The notes beneath the pieces are model-generated. The model was given only the letters and a program-made list of their open reading frames with translations. It did no database searches and was not told the origin of the DNA. A stretch of 64,000 nucleotides of DNA, taken from positions 932,001 through 996,000 of the forward strand of contig CAUJNA010001624.1 in the NCBI GenBank assembly GCA_963377175.1. The letters run 5' to 3'. Every line of letters starts with the position of its first letter. The stretch's first letter is position 1. Both the position numbers and the translations under genes were made by a program. Positions 33,128 to 44,500 of the stretch are shown piece after piece. Source of the stretch: Effrenium voratum. Lineage: Eukaryota > Sar > Dinophyceae > Suessiales > Symbiodiniaceae.

Positions 33128-34180
33128 CTACTTGGCAATCCAAGTGAGGCGATTCTCCTTGTGGGGGCACGCCTTCTCCGGCATCTCGGCGATGATGCCC
33201 TTCTCCATGACTCCCAGCCAGTAGGTGACCTTTGCGCCCGCCTCGCAGACGGGCCCGAAGTCCGGGGTCACATGCACGTACGTGTTGGTGCCCGCCACCG
33301 TCTTGTTGACGTCGAAGTTCATGTCCTCGTGGCCAGGCTCTTTGTTGACGCTGTAGTGCACCGCAACCATGGTCACCTCCTGGGGGTTGGTGGGGGTCAC
33401 TGAGAACTTCAGCCGGCTTTTGCCTTTGTCGTCCTTAACCAGCTCCAGTGTGTGAGGGAACCTACCTGCCACAGAGTGCCCGGCGCCGGCATATCCGCCG
33501 CCTTTGGCGGGGCTTGGCGCGCCGCCGAACTGCGCCGGATACTCGGCCATGACGCTGGCGCGGGCGTCGGCCTCGCTGAGGCCCTTGTTGTCCATGAGCC
33601 ACTTGGCGCGGTTCTGGGCAGGCGCCCCGTCGCAGACCACGTCGGGGTTCCAAGTCCCGGACTTGAAGAGGGTCGGGAACTCGGCCATGACGTTGGCCCG
33701 GGCATCCGCCTCGCTGAGGCCCTTGTGCTCCATGAACCACTTGGCACGGTTCACGGCTGGGGCCGCCTCGCACACCACGTCGTTGTTCCAGGTCAGAGCC
33801 GTCGGAAACGCCAGGAACTGGGGCTCGTGCTTGTCCTCGTTGGTGCGCGCATCTCCCATGTGGAAGCTGTGCTTCTTCTCCTTGTCGTTCCAGTAGCTGT
33901 GCACCGCCTGGAGCAGGCCACCCTTCTCATCCCCCAAGGGGTAGGCGTAGAAGACCGGGTGCTCTCCCTTCTGCTCGTTCGGCCAGGGCTCGCCGAAGTG
34001 GAAGGTGTGCTCCTTGTCCTTGGCGTTCCAGTAGTCGAAGATCGGCTCCGTGCCCTTCACCTGGCAGGGGAAGGCATAGAAGACCACGTCCTTCTTCTCC
34101 TCCTTGGGCCAGGCGTCTCCGGTGTGGAAGGTGTGCTCGCCGATGTCCTTGTTCACAAACTCATGGATGGCAACTGCCAT
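33128..34180 (-). CDS. Intronless gene: protein with HTFH repeats, GLSEADAR repeats and C-terminal beta-sandwich-like domain
   Basis: One uninterrupted 350-codon frame with strongly G/C-ending codons. The ATG at 34180 has a good context (CGCCATGG). An upstream in-frame TTG would lie almost at the predicted transcription start. Three repeats of the form H-T/S-F-H-x-G-[DE]-x-W...F-Y/L-A-[FY]-P with Y-W-N occur over about residues 10-140; they look distantly like secreted or lectin-like small repeats, but I cannot name the family. Then come two about 36-residue repeats, each with W-N-x-D-V-V-C, N-R-A-K-W and K-G-L-S-E-A-D-A-R-A (residues about 140-220), then a glycine-rich linker, then about 110 residues with VAVHYSVNKEP and VTYWLGV that look like a beta-sandwich carbohydrate-binding-type module. 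No signal peptide is seen. It lies alone between two intron-rich modules. Function unknown. Confidence 0.93.
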   Translation of the reverse strand: MAVAIHEFVNKDIGEHTFHTGDAWPKEEKKDVVFYAFPCQVKGTEPIFDYWNAKDKEHTFHFGEPWPNEQKGEHPVFYAYPLGDEKGGLLQAVHSYWNDKEKKHSFHMGDARTNEDKHEPQFLAFPTALTWNNDVVCEAAPAVNRAKWFMEHKGLSEADARANVMAEFPTLFKSGTWNPDVVCDGAPAQNRAKWLMDNKGLSEADARASVMAEYPAQFGGAPSPAKGGGYAGAGHSVAGRFPHTLELVKDDKGKSRLKFSVTPTNPQEVTMVAVHYSVNKEPGHEDMNFDVNKTVAGTNTYVHVTPDFGPVCEAGAKVTYWLGVMEKGIIAEMPEKACPHKENRLTWIAK

Positions 34181-34251
34181 GGCGAGAAAAACAGGCGGCG
34201 AGCTTTCCAACTTGAGCAATAATTTGCTGGAGGGGCGTGGTCATGTTGGCC

Positions 34252-34259
34252 TTATATAC
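34252..34259 (-). promoter_or_regulatory. TATA-like box upstream of the intronless gene
   Basis: Minus-strand TATATAAG about 72 bp before the ATG at 34180, placing a start site near 34225 by the usual 25-30 bp rule. Dinoflagellates generally lack canonical TATA boxes, so this may be chance. Confidence 0.35.
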
Positions 34260-34603
34260 ACGGAATCTGCCACTTTGCTCTCTAGATCCCTGGCAAAAGG
34301 ATCTTTTGATCATTGGGAGCCGCACATAGGACCCTCGGCACCCGCAAGTCTCGAGGCTTGCCCCTGAAAAACCCATCTTGGGACATCCAACCCCCAGTAC
34401 TCGTGGGAAAAAGGGGGAGGGTGCCCCCGCCCTTCTGTTGGCAGTTGAATTCCAGGGGGGGAAACTCCCCCCCTCCAAAAAGAAAAGCTGCAAAACGGAA
34501 GCAACCCCACAACGGAGGGGGGGGGGGCGGAAACACCAAGTTGGACCACCCCCCGCCAAAAAAAACACACAAAAAAAAACGACGGGCCCCCGAAGCTTGC
34601 AGC

Positions 34604-34644
34604 CTCAAGAACCTTCTCCTCGTCCTCCTCGAACTGCAAGACGC
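34604..34644 (-). CDS. C-terminal exon [13 protein letters not shown]
   Basis: Phase-1 start after TTCCAG|GCGTCT. An acidic helical peptide ending at a potential GC donor, GAG|GCTGCA. It is the last exon I can assign upstream of the intronless gene. A stop codon further on in the unspliced frame is possible. Confidence 0.5.
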
Positions 34645-37600
34645 CTGGAAGGCATCGCACGCTTGGGGGTCAGTGGGGCCCAACTCGCTGGCGCGGTAGG
34701 TCGGGAAGGACGAGTCCGGGTGTCGGAAATGAACCGGTCTTGGGGATCCCCTGCAAGGAAGCCATAGGGGATGGTTTTCAGGGTCATTCCAACTCACTCC
34801 CTGCTGAGAACCAAGAAGGAAAACATGGAACCTGAATGGTTCCCCCGCGGAAGACCTCCCTCTACGGAGGTCTTAAGGTTCCACAGGTGTTTTGGGAGGG
34901 TGATAAGATCTAACAAAATCACACCGAAGAACAGCCGTGGGCACAAATGGCATCCAAAATAAAAACAGGGGCGTTAGCTGCTCATCATTTAAAAAAAAAA
35001 AAAAAGTCAAGAATGGGTCACGCACCCTGCGGCAAGAATTGGGATGTCGGCCCTTTGCCCAGGACCTGGAAGAAGTCTTGCGCCATGGGCGCTTCCTTTT
35101 CTGGCTGAGTCCCGTCTGGGGCAACAGCCCACCCTCTTGAAGATGTGGTCGCCCACATTCTTCACCTGCGAGCGGGTCCTGTGGGGAAGAGTTGGGTGAC
35201 CTAAGAACCAAAAGGGACGCCAAACTTGGCGAGCGGTCTCAGAAGAGGCCAGACCTGGCGCCCAAACCTCTGAAGGCTGAATGTACGCGCCCAAAACTCC
35301 CCCCCCCCTAGTCACATCATCCACTTAGACGGTCCAGGGCTTTTAGCCAAGTTAGGAACCCCCAGGGAGGCCGCAGCTGGAACCCCCCGCGCCATCCAAG
35401 CCAGCCCTGGCCGCTTTTGTCGCCAGCTCCTCTCAAGAGAATGTCGTAACGGGCGTCTTTACGGGTGAAACAGCCTGCCCCAAGATGCGCGCACACCACA
35501 GCTGCAACGCGGGTATGTGACATGTGTCAAACTAGGGCTTCCAAACTGCACGTCTGTCTCTCTGGGTATAAATCGACCTAAAAAGGGTCCCTTCAAAAAA
35601 TGACAAACCCAAGCTGCTCGGGGTGTGAGAAGCATCACCTGGGGGCTGGCTTGGGCAACTCGCAGCGCCGCCGAGGCTCTGGGAGGATGTGGCTCAGCGT
35701 CTCTCCTGGGTGTCAGTCGGGGGTGCCCTATACTCATGCTGCCACGAGTACTAATGGGAACCCCAACTTAACAAACCGTCCTACAAATAGGGGGCTGTCA
35801 CCCACAAAAGTGAAGGATTCCAACTAAAAAGCACAGACCTCTCCCATTAATCAGGCAGGGGTTTAGTAATCCGAAGTTAAGATGGGATCTTAAACCCTAA
35901 CCCGCAAAAACATAAGGGAACTCACTTTGAATTGGCACAACAAGCAAAAAGTCCACTTCGCACCAGCTGGAATGCGGAAAAGCCCGATGGATCAACCCAG
36001 CTAGCCTCTGGTGCTGGACTTTCGTCCATCCACGGCAGGGAGCCTTGCTTCAGCTTTTTGGAGGTGCTCTGAGACTCTGGGGGTGGCGTCCAAAATAACA
36101 TGTTTTTGCTTTCCTGTTGGGGGACTCAACCGTTTGCGGTTGTCAAAGATTTTGAAGGGAAACTCCAACCGTCGGTTCTGGGTTGGCTCCAAAGGTTTTG
36201 GCTGTGAAAGCCTCCGGAACCTTGCGCCCTCGACCAAATCTGCCCAGCAAGGCTTCACTTGACGGGGGATGTGCAATTTGGGTGTGCGTTTCTGGTTTCT
36301 GTTGCGGGTGCCTTTTGCAGGTTTGTTTCAAGGGGAGCCAAAAGCAAAACCACTATTTTGTTTGTTTGCTTCTTTCTTTCTAATTCTTCTTTTTTTTTTT
36401 GGGGGGGGGGGTGCAAATCTCTAGTTTCAACACACCTTGCTTAAGGCTCCCCCCCCCAAGTGGGCGCCACACACCGCGTATCTGCGGGGTTGCGCGGTTT
36501 GTTGGTCGCCGATTTGTCTGAATCAGCTAGTTGGTAGGACTTCCGCGAGCCGCTTTCTGGGGACACCAAAGGAAAGCCTTCTTGTGGGGTTCAACCTCTA
36601 GCAATCGTAGTTCTTCTAGGTCCTCCAGTAGAAAGGTTAGAATAAGGGTACCCTTTTTGTCTGTAGTCTCTTTTAGTAGGGGAACCCTCCCCCGAAAAAG
36701 GGTAAGAGGACACTACTGGGGGACCTAGTCTTTTTTGGGAAGCTAAGGATTAAATCACCAGTTTCCGCTGGTTGATCATCCAGTCGAACCACTCACCCCT
36801 GACCCATCCCAAGGAAGGTCAGAAAGCCAAAGCCCTGCATAGTTTTCTCCGTGGTTTCCCCACCAATGTTTGGCGGCCCTCCCATATGGAGACAACCGCA
36901 TGGCTGAAACAAAGGTGCAGTCACACCATGATGTGGGTCTTTCCCCTGGAGACGGACCTAAATTCAGGTTCCTGACCAAAGCCGGGTCTGTCTCCCACGT
37001 GTGCAGCTTCCTGAGACAACCACCAATAGGTTTTCCTTCAATGAAGGGATGCTCATATTATCAGCGTTGTCTTGAGCTGTGGCTCAATGGTCCCAGTGGT
37101 GCTGACGTTGAGCGATGTGAGGCTGAAGAAAACACAACGATCGCTGCTCTGAGGATGGCCAGAAACTTGTTTGACAGTCAAACACCCGCAGCAACAACAC
37201 GACTGCGAAGGATGCTACCTCCAGCCACTGGTTTGCCAAGGACCCCTCAAAGGCTGGGACGCAAATACGGACAGCTTGATGGGAAACCAAGACCCCAATC
37301 ATGCAGGGATTCCCCTACTATGAACAACATCCTGCACCAGTTGGGATGATTGAGCCCCCATGAATTCTGGAATTCGCGCGGGATTTTGCCAATCCACCGT
37401 ATTCGACCCAGTCCCATTTTGCTAGCATTCCTCTTAGAGCTGGCTGAGCCCAGACAAGCCCCAAAAAAAAACAGGTTCAACTAGTTTCTTTGCCGTTACG
37501 TTGCGGGTGAATATGGACTCCAAAAACAAACGAAACCCGTTTTGGAGCAAAGACCCCTGCTTTTTGAGCGCGGTAGAAGTCGCTGGCAGGGTGCTCTGCG

Positions 37601-40600
37601 CTTCCAGCGGCAGCGCCCAGGGCCCCCGGATGGCGCGGGTGATGCCCTGAGGCTTGTCTCCCCGAGAAAAAAAGAAAAAGAAGAAACGCGTCGGAAGAAA
37701 CTTCGCTCCTTCGGAGCAAGTCCAAGCCGCACAGCCAGCGGAGTGAGTCAAAAGCAAGGGACCATCCGTACACCAAAAAAAACGGCTTATTGCACCAATT
37801 TCCCGTACGCCGTCCGTCCGCAGCTTTGCTAGAATCAAAGCCACCGAAAATCCAAGATCCGAATTCCTTTGCTAAGGGAACCTCCCCAAAAAAGCGACGG
37901 CGTTTGGTTTACCTTGAAATGGAATTCCCAAAAGGAAGCCCAAAAGTTAACGTCACCTTTGCATCGACGGTGCCAGGCATGGGACTTGCCATGCCTAAAC
38001 TGGGAGTGGTATCCAACCAGGGCCCATGTGTTTGTTTGCTTGTCCGCTTGCTTGCTGCGTGTTCTTGCTTGTTTGTTTGCTTGGCAAGGGGCCCCTCTCT
38101 GGCCCAGTAGGACAATTCAAAGCCCTTAGGCCCGTAGGCTCCTTGGGATTGCTCGGGGTTCCTCGGGATTTCTTGAGATTTACTGAGGTTTCTCAGGGCC
38201 CCTTGTGCAAAGCCATCTCTTGGCGTCCCACGTGCGACACTCCAGCACCCCACGAGCACCGGAAGTCCGTCGGCCCGCCGCGGTTCGGGCCTTCGCGAGG
38301 TCGGCTTCTACAATTTCCGGCGCCACCAGCACCTGCGCAAAGACTGGTGTTGCGGGATGCCGCAAAACCAAAGTAAGCCATGACCATCACCAAATGATGT
38401 TAGTACATAGTCAACCCCAGTAAGCTCACGTCCAGGGAGTGGACTGGCAAAAAAAACGGCCAGCAGACTTGTTGTTCCCCACTAAAAGGCTCTTTCCAAA
38501 AATCTGAAAAAGTCCAGGACCTCCGGGAGTGAATTGGGCTTTCCTCCTGACCCCAGAAGCTTCCGGAAGCTTCCGCCTGCATGTGCTCGGGCAGCAGCAG
38601 GAGCAGCAGCACCCAGAGCTCCCCGCAGCTCCAAAGAGTCAGGTCCTCGAAAAAACCAAAGCCACTTCTCGCCCGTGCCGCGGTGTCCCTTTTGGGTGCC
38701 TCGTGTTGTTTTTTGCTTTTTTGTGGGGTTAAGGGACAACCGACAGGAAAGCCAAATTCCATTTTGGGGGTGCGCTAAAAGAAAAGAAACACACATATTT
38801 TCCCCGGTGGCTTCCAACATCACATGGTTGGCCCATGTAAGGCAAGATTCCTTCAAGGGGACATAGTCCTTATGGGCGTGACTCATTTGTTGAAGTATCT
38901 GTTTTGCGAAGGGGTATTAAATTAAAGCCTATTTTGCCACATACCTCACGCTTCCCTGGCGACATGGAAAGCTCACTTGCCCAAAGGACCTGGAAACAAA
39001 AAGTTAACCTTTTGGGAGTTCGACTAAAATGGACCCCAAAACCGAAAGGTCGGCAGCTGGCTCCCCTTCAAGCCAGAAGAAGCACTGGTTCCTAATATGT
39101 GCCATCAGGGCTCTGGGATAGGAACATTTCAGTGATACCAAAAAGAGCGGTGTTCGACAGAACCAAAAGGAACCTTTTATATAAAGGCCCCCCCCCCCGG
39201 AGTAACCAGCCAAAGATAGACAAAAACAAAAAATGGGTTCCTTTGAGGTCCCCTTCAAACATCACAGAGTGAAAAGGAAACTCAGGCTATGACCACAATA
39301 CCATGTTTCAAATCACCAAGGACCCCTTGGATTGCTCGACCGACCTGGGGAAAAACACAAACCCCACCTCCAGCAAGGGCACCTGATTGAAACCTGTCAT
39401 TTTGCAACATAATGCTTTGTACATGTTCAAATCGACCCTATGCAAAAGGAATTTCGCTTGCCAGGGTGCCGCTTGGTTCTCCACCCTTCAAACCGAAGGA
39501 GCAACTTGTCTGACGCGCCATTCGTCGTGAAAAAAGCCTCCCCCGCGCCCACAGGCCGAGATGCCTCTGCAGGCTGCCCGACCTGGCGCGGAAGGGTTCT
39601 TGCCTCCCGCCCTTCTGCTCACAACTGAAAGGAAACCAAAGGAAATCCACCCGCCTTGTTATGGCCCTCCAATCAATAATGTTGACCCCATATTCATACA
39701 CTGGGGTTGAGTAATATGGGGTCAACAATACCCCCCCCCAAAAAAAAAAAACAACTACCTGGCAGCGAACTAGCAGCAGAGAAGCTCGAAAAGTTTCAAG
39801 ACAAATGTGGGCCCTGTGCGTATGACCCAAGGCTTCAAGGGAGCCCATGTTCTCCAAGCCAGAGAAAAAAATGGAATTCCCCTCGCCCCCCCCCCCCACC
39901 CCCCCCTCCCCCCCACCCGCCCCCCGCTTTGGAGCAACCCCCCCCCGCCCCGAAGCGCCGCAAAAAAAAAAAAAAAAAGAAAAAAAAAACCTCCCTACCT
40001 GGAACCTGAGCGGCGGGAAGCGCGCGCCCAACTCGCAGGTGCCGGTGGCCTGCTCGTAGGCCTCCGTGAGCCCATGGGGACTGAGAGATCGAACCTAAAG
40101 ATTGGAGGCCCAAATTAAAACCCTGGTAAGGAAGGAAACATTCCAAGGCGGTTTAATCTTGACCTAAAGATGGAGGTTCCATATGTTACCATATGTTCCC
40201 ATACTTTTTTTGCAACAAGTCCGAACCTACCTTTTTGACCCATTGGCAATGGTTGGGATGCATCCCCCGCACCAATGGTAGGCAATGGTTGGACCTCAAA
40301 AAGAAAGGAGGATCCTCGCTTGGCCGTTTTTAGTTACTGGTGTGCTCATGCTTTGAACGAACGTGGTGTCAGCGTGGTTTGAATGTGCCTCCCTACCATA
40401 ACATCTTGGACCTCTTGGACCTGTTGGAGACTCTAATTCCTCAAGGGACCCCTCCAGGTCCAATTCCCGGAGGGTTTCTCCCCGATCCCAAGCCTTGGAA
40501 TCTGATCCTAAACCAATTCTAAAGTCCCGGGGTTCCCGTTGGCCCCTGCAGTCGTATAGGTCATTCTGCAAGCACCAGGCTATACTAAACCCTCACCAAA

Positions 40601-41517
40601 CCAGCACTGGACAAAGCACCTCCAAACTAAAGCAACTCTTCCATGATTCAACCAGCGCATATGTACTCACATGCACGCACACGTCATGTTTCTGCAAATG
40701 TGTTCTAAACAACCCGTGTCTACGCAGTGGCATAAGGCGCACAGATTGGACCCTGTGTGGTGCCAAAATGGAACCCTGGCAAGTGGAAACATGGACCAAA
40801 ACCTGCGTAACCCCTGCTGATTGATTTTGAGCCACACCCATGCCTTTTGAGGCCTACTTTACTAGGGGAAAGGGGCACCCCAGCTGCGCCTCGCAGAGAT
40901 CCACAAAGGGCCCGTGGGCCGCCAACCGCGAGAGGACCTCCAAGGCAAACCGAAAAAATGACCCCGGACTAATCAACCCCTGTTCGTTAATATGGTAATA
41001 TGGGGGGTGTCCAATTCTGGTTTTAGTGGGAGTCCAATTCTGGTTTTTAGTGGGAATCATCACTTTTGGATGGGAACAGCCCCATATTAAATAAACAGTG
41101 GTTTATTAATCCGGGGTCAACATCATGGGGAAAAATGGGGCCTGGTCCAATTCCACACGTTTTGGGGGAGAATGTTGGGGATTGGGCGGATGTTCAGGCC
41201 GTTGCTTTGCTTGTTTTCCCTTGCCCCTCGAAGGTTTTTTGCACATTTATCACACCCGACATGCGCACAGAATGTGCGAGTTTATTTGTGGGGTTTTGAG
41301 CTAGGGGCCCCAAGACCCTATAATCAACCTGCCTTCAACCTCTTCGAACCAACCACCGGACAACAAAGCTAAGACTCGGATCCCTGCCGCACCCCCTCCC
41401 TTCCCAGAGTGGCCAAACGTGCACCTGAAGCTGCGCGATCCCCGCAGAGGAAACTGGTCTTTCTTGGTTGCGTTGCTTTGCCCGCAGTGTGGCAAGCTGC
41501 ACAAAGCCGCACCACCA

Positions 41518-41554
<37 letters not shown>

Positions 41555-44500
41555 AACCAAGAAAGACACAAACAAAGCGACAAGCAAAGAAAGCCTAACA
41601 CAAGCCTCCAGAAGCAGGCAAACGCAAAGACCACACACCCCCACACACCCAGAATTCCCCCATGCGCGACGCCTGCCTCCTGCACAGCTTCAAGGTCCCC
41701 CACCTGCAGCAGCTGCCCAAAGACCTGGCCAAATTCGAGCCGAAGTCTTGCTGCGAGGTGCCGCCAATAGTTGTGCGTGCCCAAAATGCGCACGTCTTCT
41801 GATTGTTTGGCTTTAACACCCCCACAAAGAAACCCCTTCCTAGATACTCAGGCCGGCCCCTTTCAATCGGGCAGGAAGGTTCCAACATTGGGGGCAGGGA
41901 AAAGACGGGGGCCTGTGGCTCCACCGAAGCCACGGCGGCGAGCCAGCGCCGCATGGGCACCTCGGGGAGGTCCGATGGCCGTCCCCCGGAAAAAATCCAA
42001 ATCAGCTCGGGTTTGCGCTGCTGGGACACGAAAAGACAAAAACCTCGCTGGTCGGTTTCCTGCGTGAAACTCCATCAGAAAGGAACCCCCGGACTGACAG
42101 GCTGGGGGCCAGGCCAAGTCGGGCAACTCAGTTTTTGAATGACCATCAAGGGTAGCAGAAACGACCACATCTAATCCCACATTACCATCCACTTGAAACA
42201 TCACCCAACTGGCCCCACCACCACCACCGCAAGCACCACCACCACCACCACAACCACCACACGCACACACACAAAAAATAAGGAACTCCAGAGGAGTTCC
42301 AACTCAAAACGGGAGGGAATGGACGGAATATGACGTTTAATGGCTGGGGGAACGCAACCCCGAAGGCGTCCATCCCAAACAAAGACACAAGGACATAGAG
42401 CTTCACCCCTGATGCCAATATGCGGCATTCTCTCTTTCTCATACGGAAGGCGTTTCACCTGGCAACATACAACCTGGCCCCCCAAAACCAAACTTCCACA
42501 TGCCTGGCTGCCCAGCTCTTTGGAACAACTCTTCTTCTAAGCCCAGCAGTCAGGGGAGAAAAAAGAAAAAAAAACGAGCCCCCCCCCCTCCCCCATTCCC
42601 CCTGCCCCTCCCCCCTGCCCCCCCCCCTCACCCCCCCCCCCCCTCTTTGGTGGGTCTGTTTCACCGCAGCCATGCCCCCCGCAAGGCGCCAGGTAGGGCC
42701 GGCTCCCCTCCGGCAGCGGGCACGTGACCTCCGCCTCCAGCTCCCGCAGCTTCGCCGCGAAGGCCTGCGAGGCGAGGCAGAGGCGTGGCTTGGCGCGGCG
42801 CTTGGCGCGGCGGATCCCCGTGCTTCACTCTAAGGGTACCAAAAAGGCAGAAAATCACAAGATCAGCTTGTTTCTCCTGTCAGACCTCAAATCCCGGCTA
42901 TTTAGCACCAGAGCTTCATCTGGGGTCTCCAGAAAGAGTGGACCTTCCGATTCCATTCTTTCCAGGAATCCTTCTTTTTAGAAAACTTTTAGACAACTTT
43001 CTAGAAACGGTGATCGGTTGTTGAAAAGGACGATGGTTGAAAAGAATGGGGAATCAACCCCTAGATTCATGCTGCCAACATGTTTAGTAAAAAGGGGGAT
43101 GTCCCTGGTGTTAGTGGGGAGTTATCACTTTGGAAGGGTGAACATTATGCGCATGACCCTAGCGGTGTTCGCTGCTGTTCTTGCTGTTCCTAGTACTTTG
43201 TGTTTATAGCTGCTATGATCATTCTGCGTGTTATTGCCGTTCGTGCTGTTCTGCCCAAGTCAGTTAACCCCAAAAAACCTAAAACAACGTGTAATTACCA
43301 TTTTACAGGCGATCCCTTGCCCAGGCACAGAAACAGACAAAAAAAACAATCTTCCACGGCCATAAACCTGTCCAAAATGATTCATCTAGAAGCACAGCGA
43401 ATTGGAGGATGAGCCCCCCATTCCCGGAGCCAAAGCTGCCACAGGGGAGGGGAGGATGGCTCAACAACAGTGAAACTTGCATAGCTTACTTTTTCTTTAA
43501 AACTACGGAGCTATGAACTAAGCGAACATCCTTGAATCCTTGTCCAAGAGAAATCTTCGCTTTTCAGGGGAACACCCACCAGGTCCCCCGGGTCCGCGAA
43601 AAACCGGGGCCAGCATCGCCCCAAAAGCCAAAAACCAGGGGTCCTCATATACTTTCCGTCCTGCTTCTCCAAAGGGTGTCAAAGGCGAAACCTCTAGCTC
43701 GATTGCTGGTGACCCTCTGCGACAAGCTGTGCACTTTTTGCGGCTCGAATTTGGAAAAAGTCCGAGCTATCTCCGGCAAAAGGTTAAAGTCCCAAGATCC
43801 GTTACCAAAAAAAGCCATAGAGCTCAATTCTGGCTTTCCTCCTGCCCTTCAAAAATTGACTTTGCTGCCTTCCTCCGCCATCCCCCCCTCCCTCCCTGAT
43901 ATGGACCCCGGAATTTTCTAAACCCCTGTTTATTACTGTGGGGGGGTCCAAGTGGGAGTCACCTCCATATGAATTGACAGGGGTTCCAAAAGTGGTCTGA
44001 TTCCCACTAAAACCAGAATTGGACACCCCCATGTTACCATATGAATAAACAAGGGTGTATTCATCCGGGGTCCACATTCAGCGCTAGAGCGCGAGAGCAA
44101 GCCTCCGCCAGGCGCCGGCCGGCGGCGGGAGGCACAAAGGGCACCCGCAGAGGCGCGCCGCGCTGGGCCGTGGGCCTGACACATGCGGTCTGTCTCCAAA
44201 GAATGTTGACCCCGGATTAAGAAACCCTGCTGTTTTTGCATATAATCATCACTTTTGGAGGGGAACACCCCCATAGTACTAAACCCTGGTTAATCCGGGG
44301 TCCACATTGAGCCGTTTGGATGAGTTGAAGCCACAAGCACACCAACCAGTTGCCCCTATTTTTGAGACACACCCACATGGTGAAAGCCATTTGTTGGGGA
44401 TGGGAGGGATGAGAGGGATGAAGATGCTATTGAGGGGGATGCGAAATGGGCCGTGGGCATGGGGCAGGGATGGAACATGGTTTCCTCGGGCCAAGAACGC

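Noticed and set aside
33452..34222. 256-codon plus-strand open frame
   Set aside because: It is the antisense shadow of the intronless minus-strand gene. The minus frame has the repeats and codon bias.
39530..39610. Exon-like minus-strand stretch ([14 protein letters not shown] frame)
   Set aside because: Neither frame fits the phase of the neighbouring exons with an AG|G acceptor and GC/GT/GA donor. Left out as unresolved.
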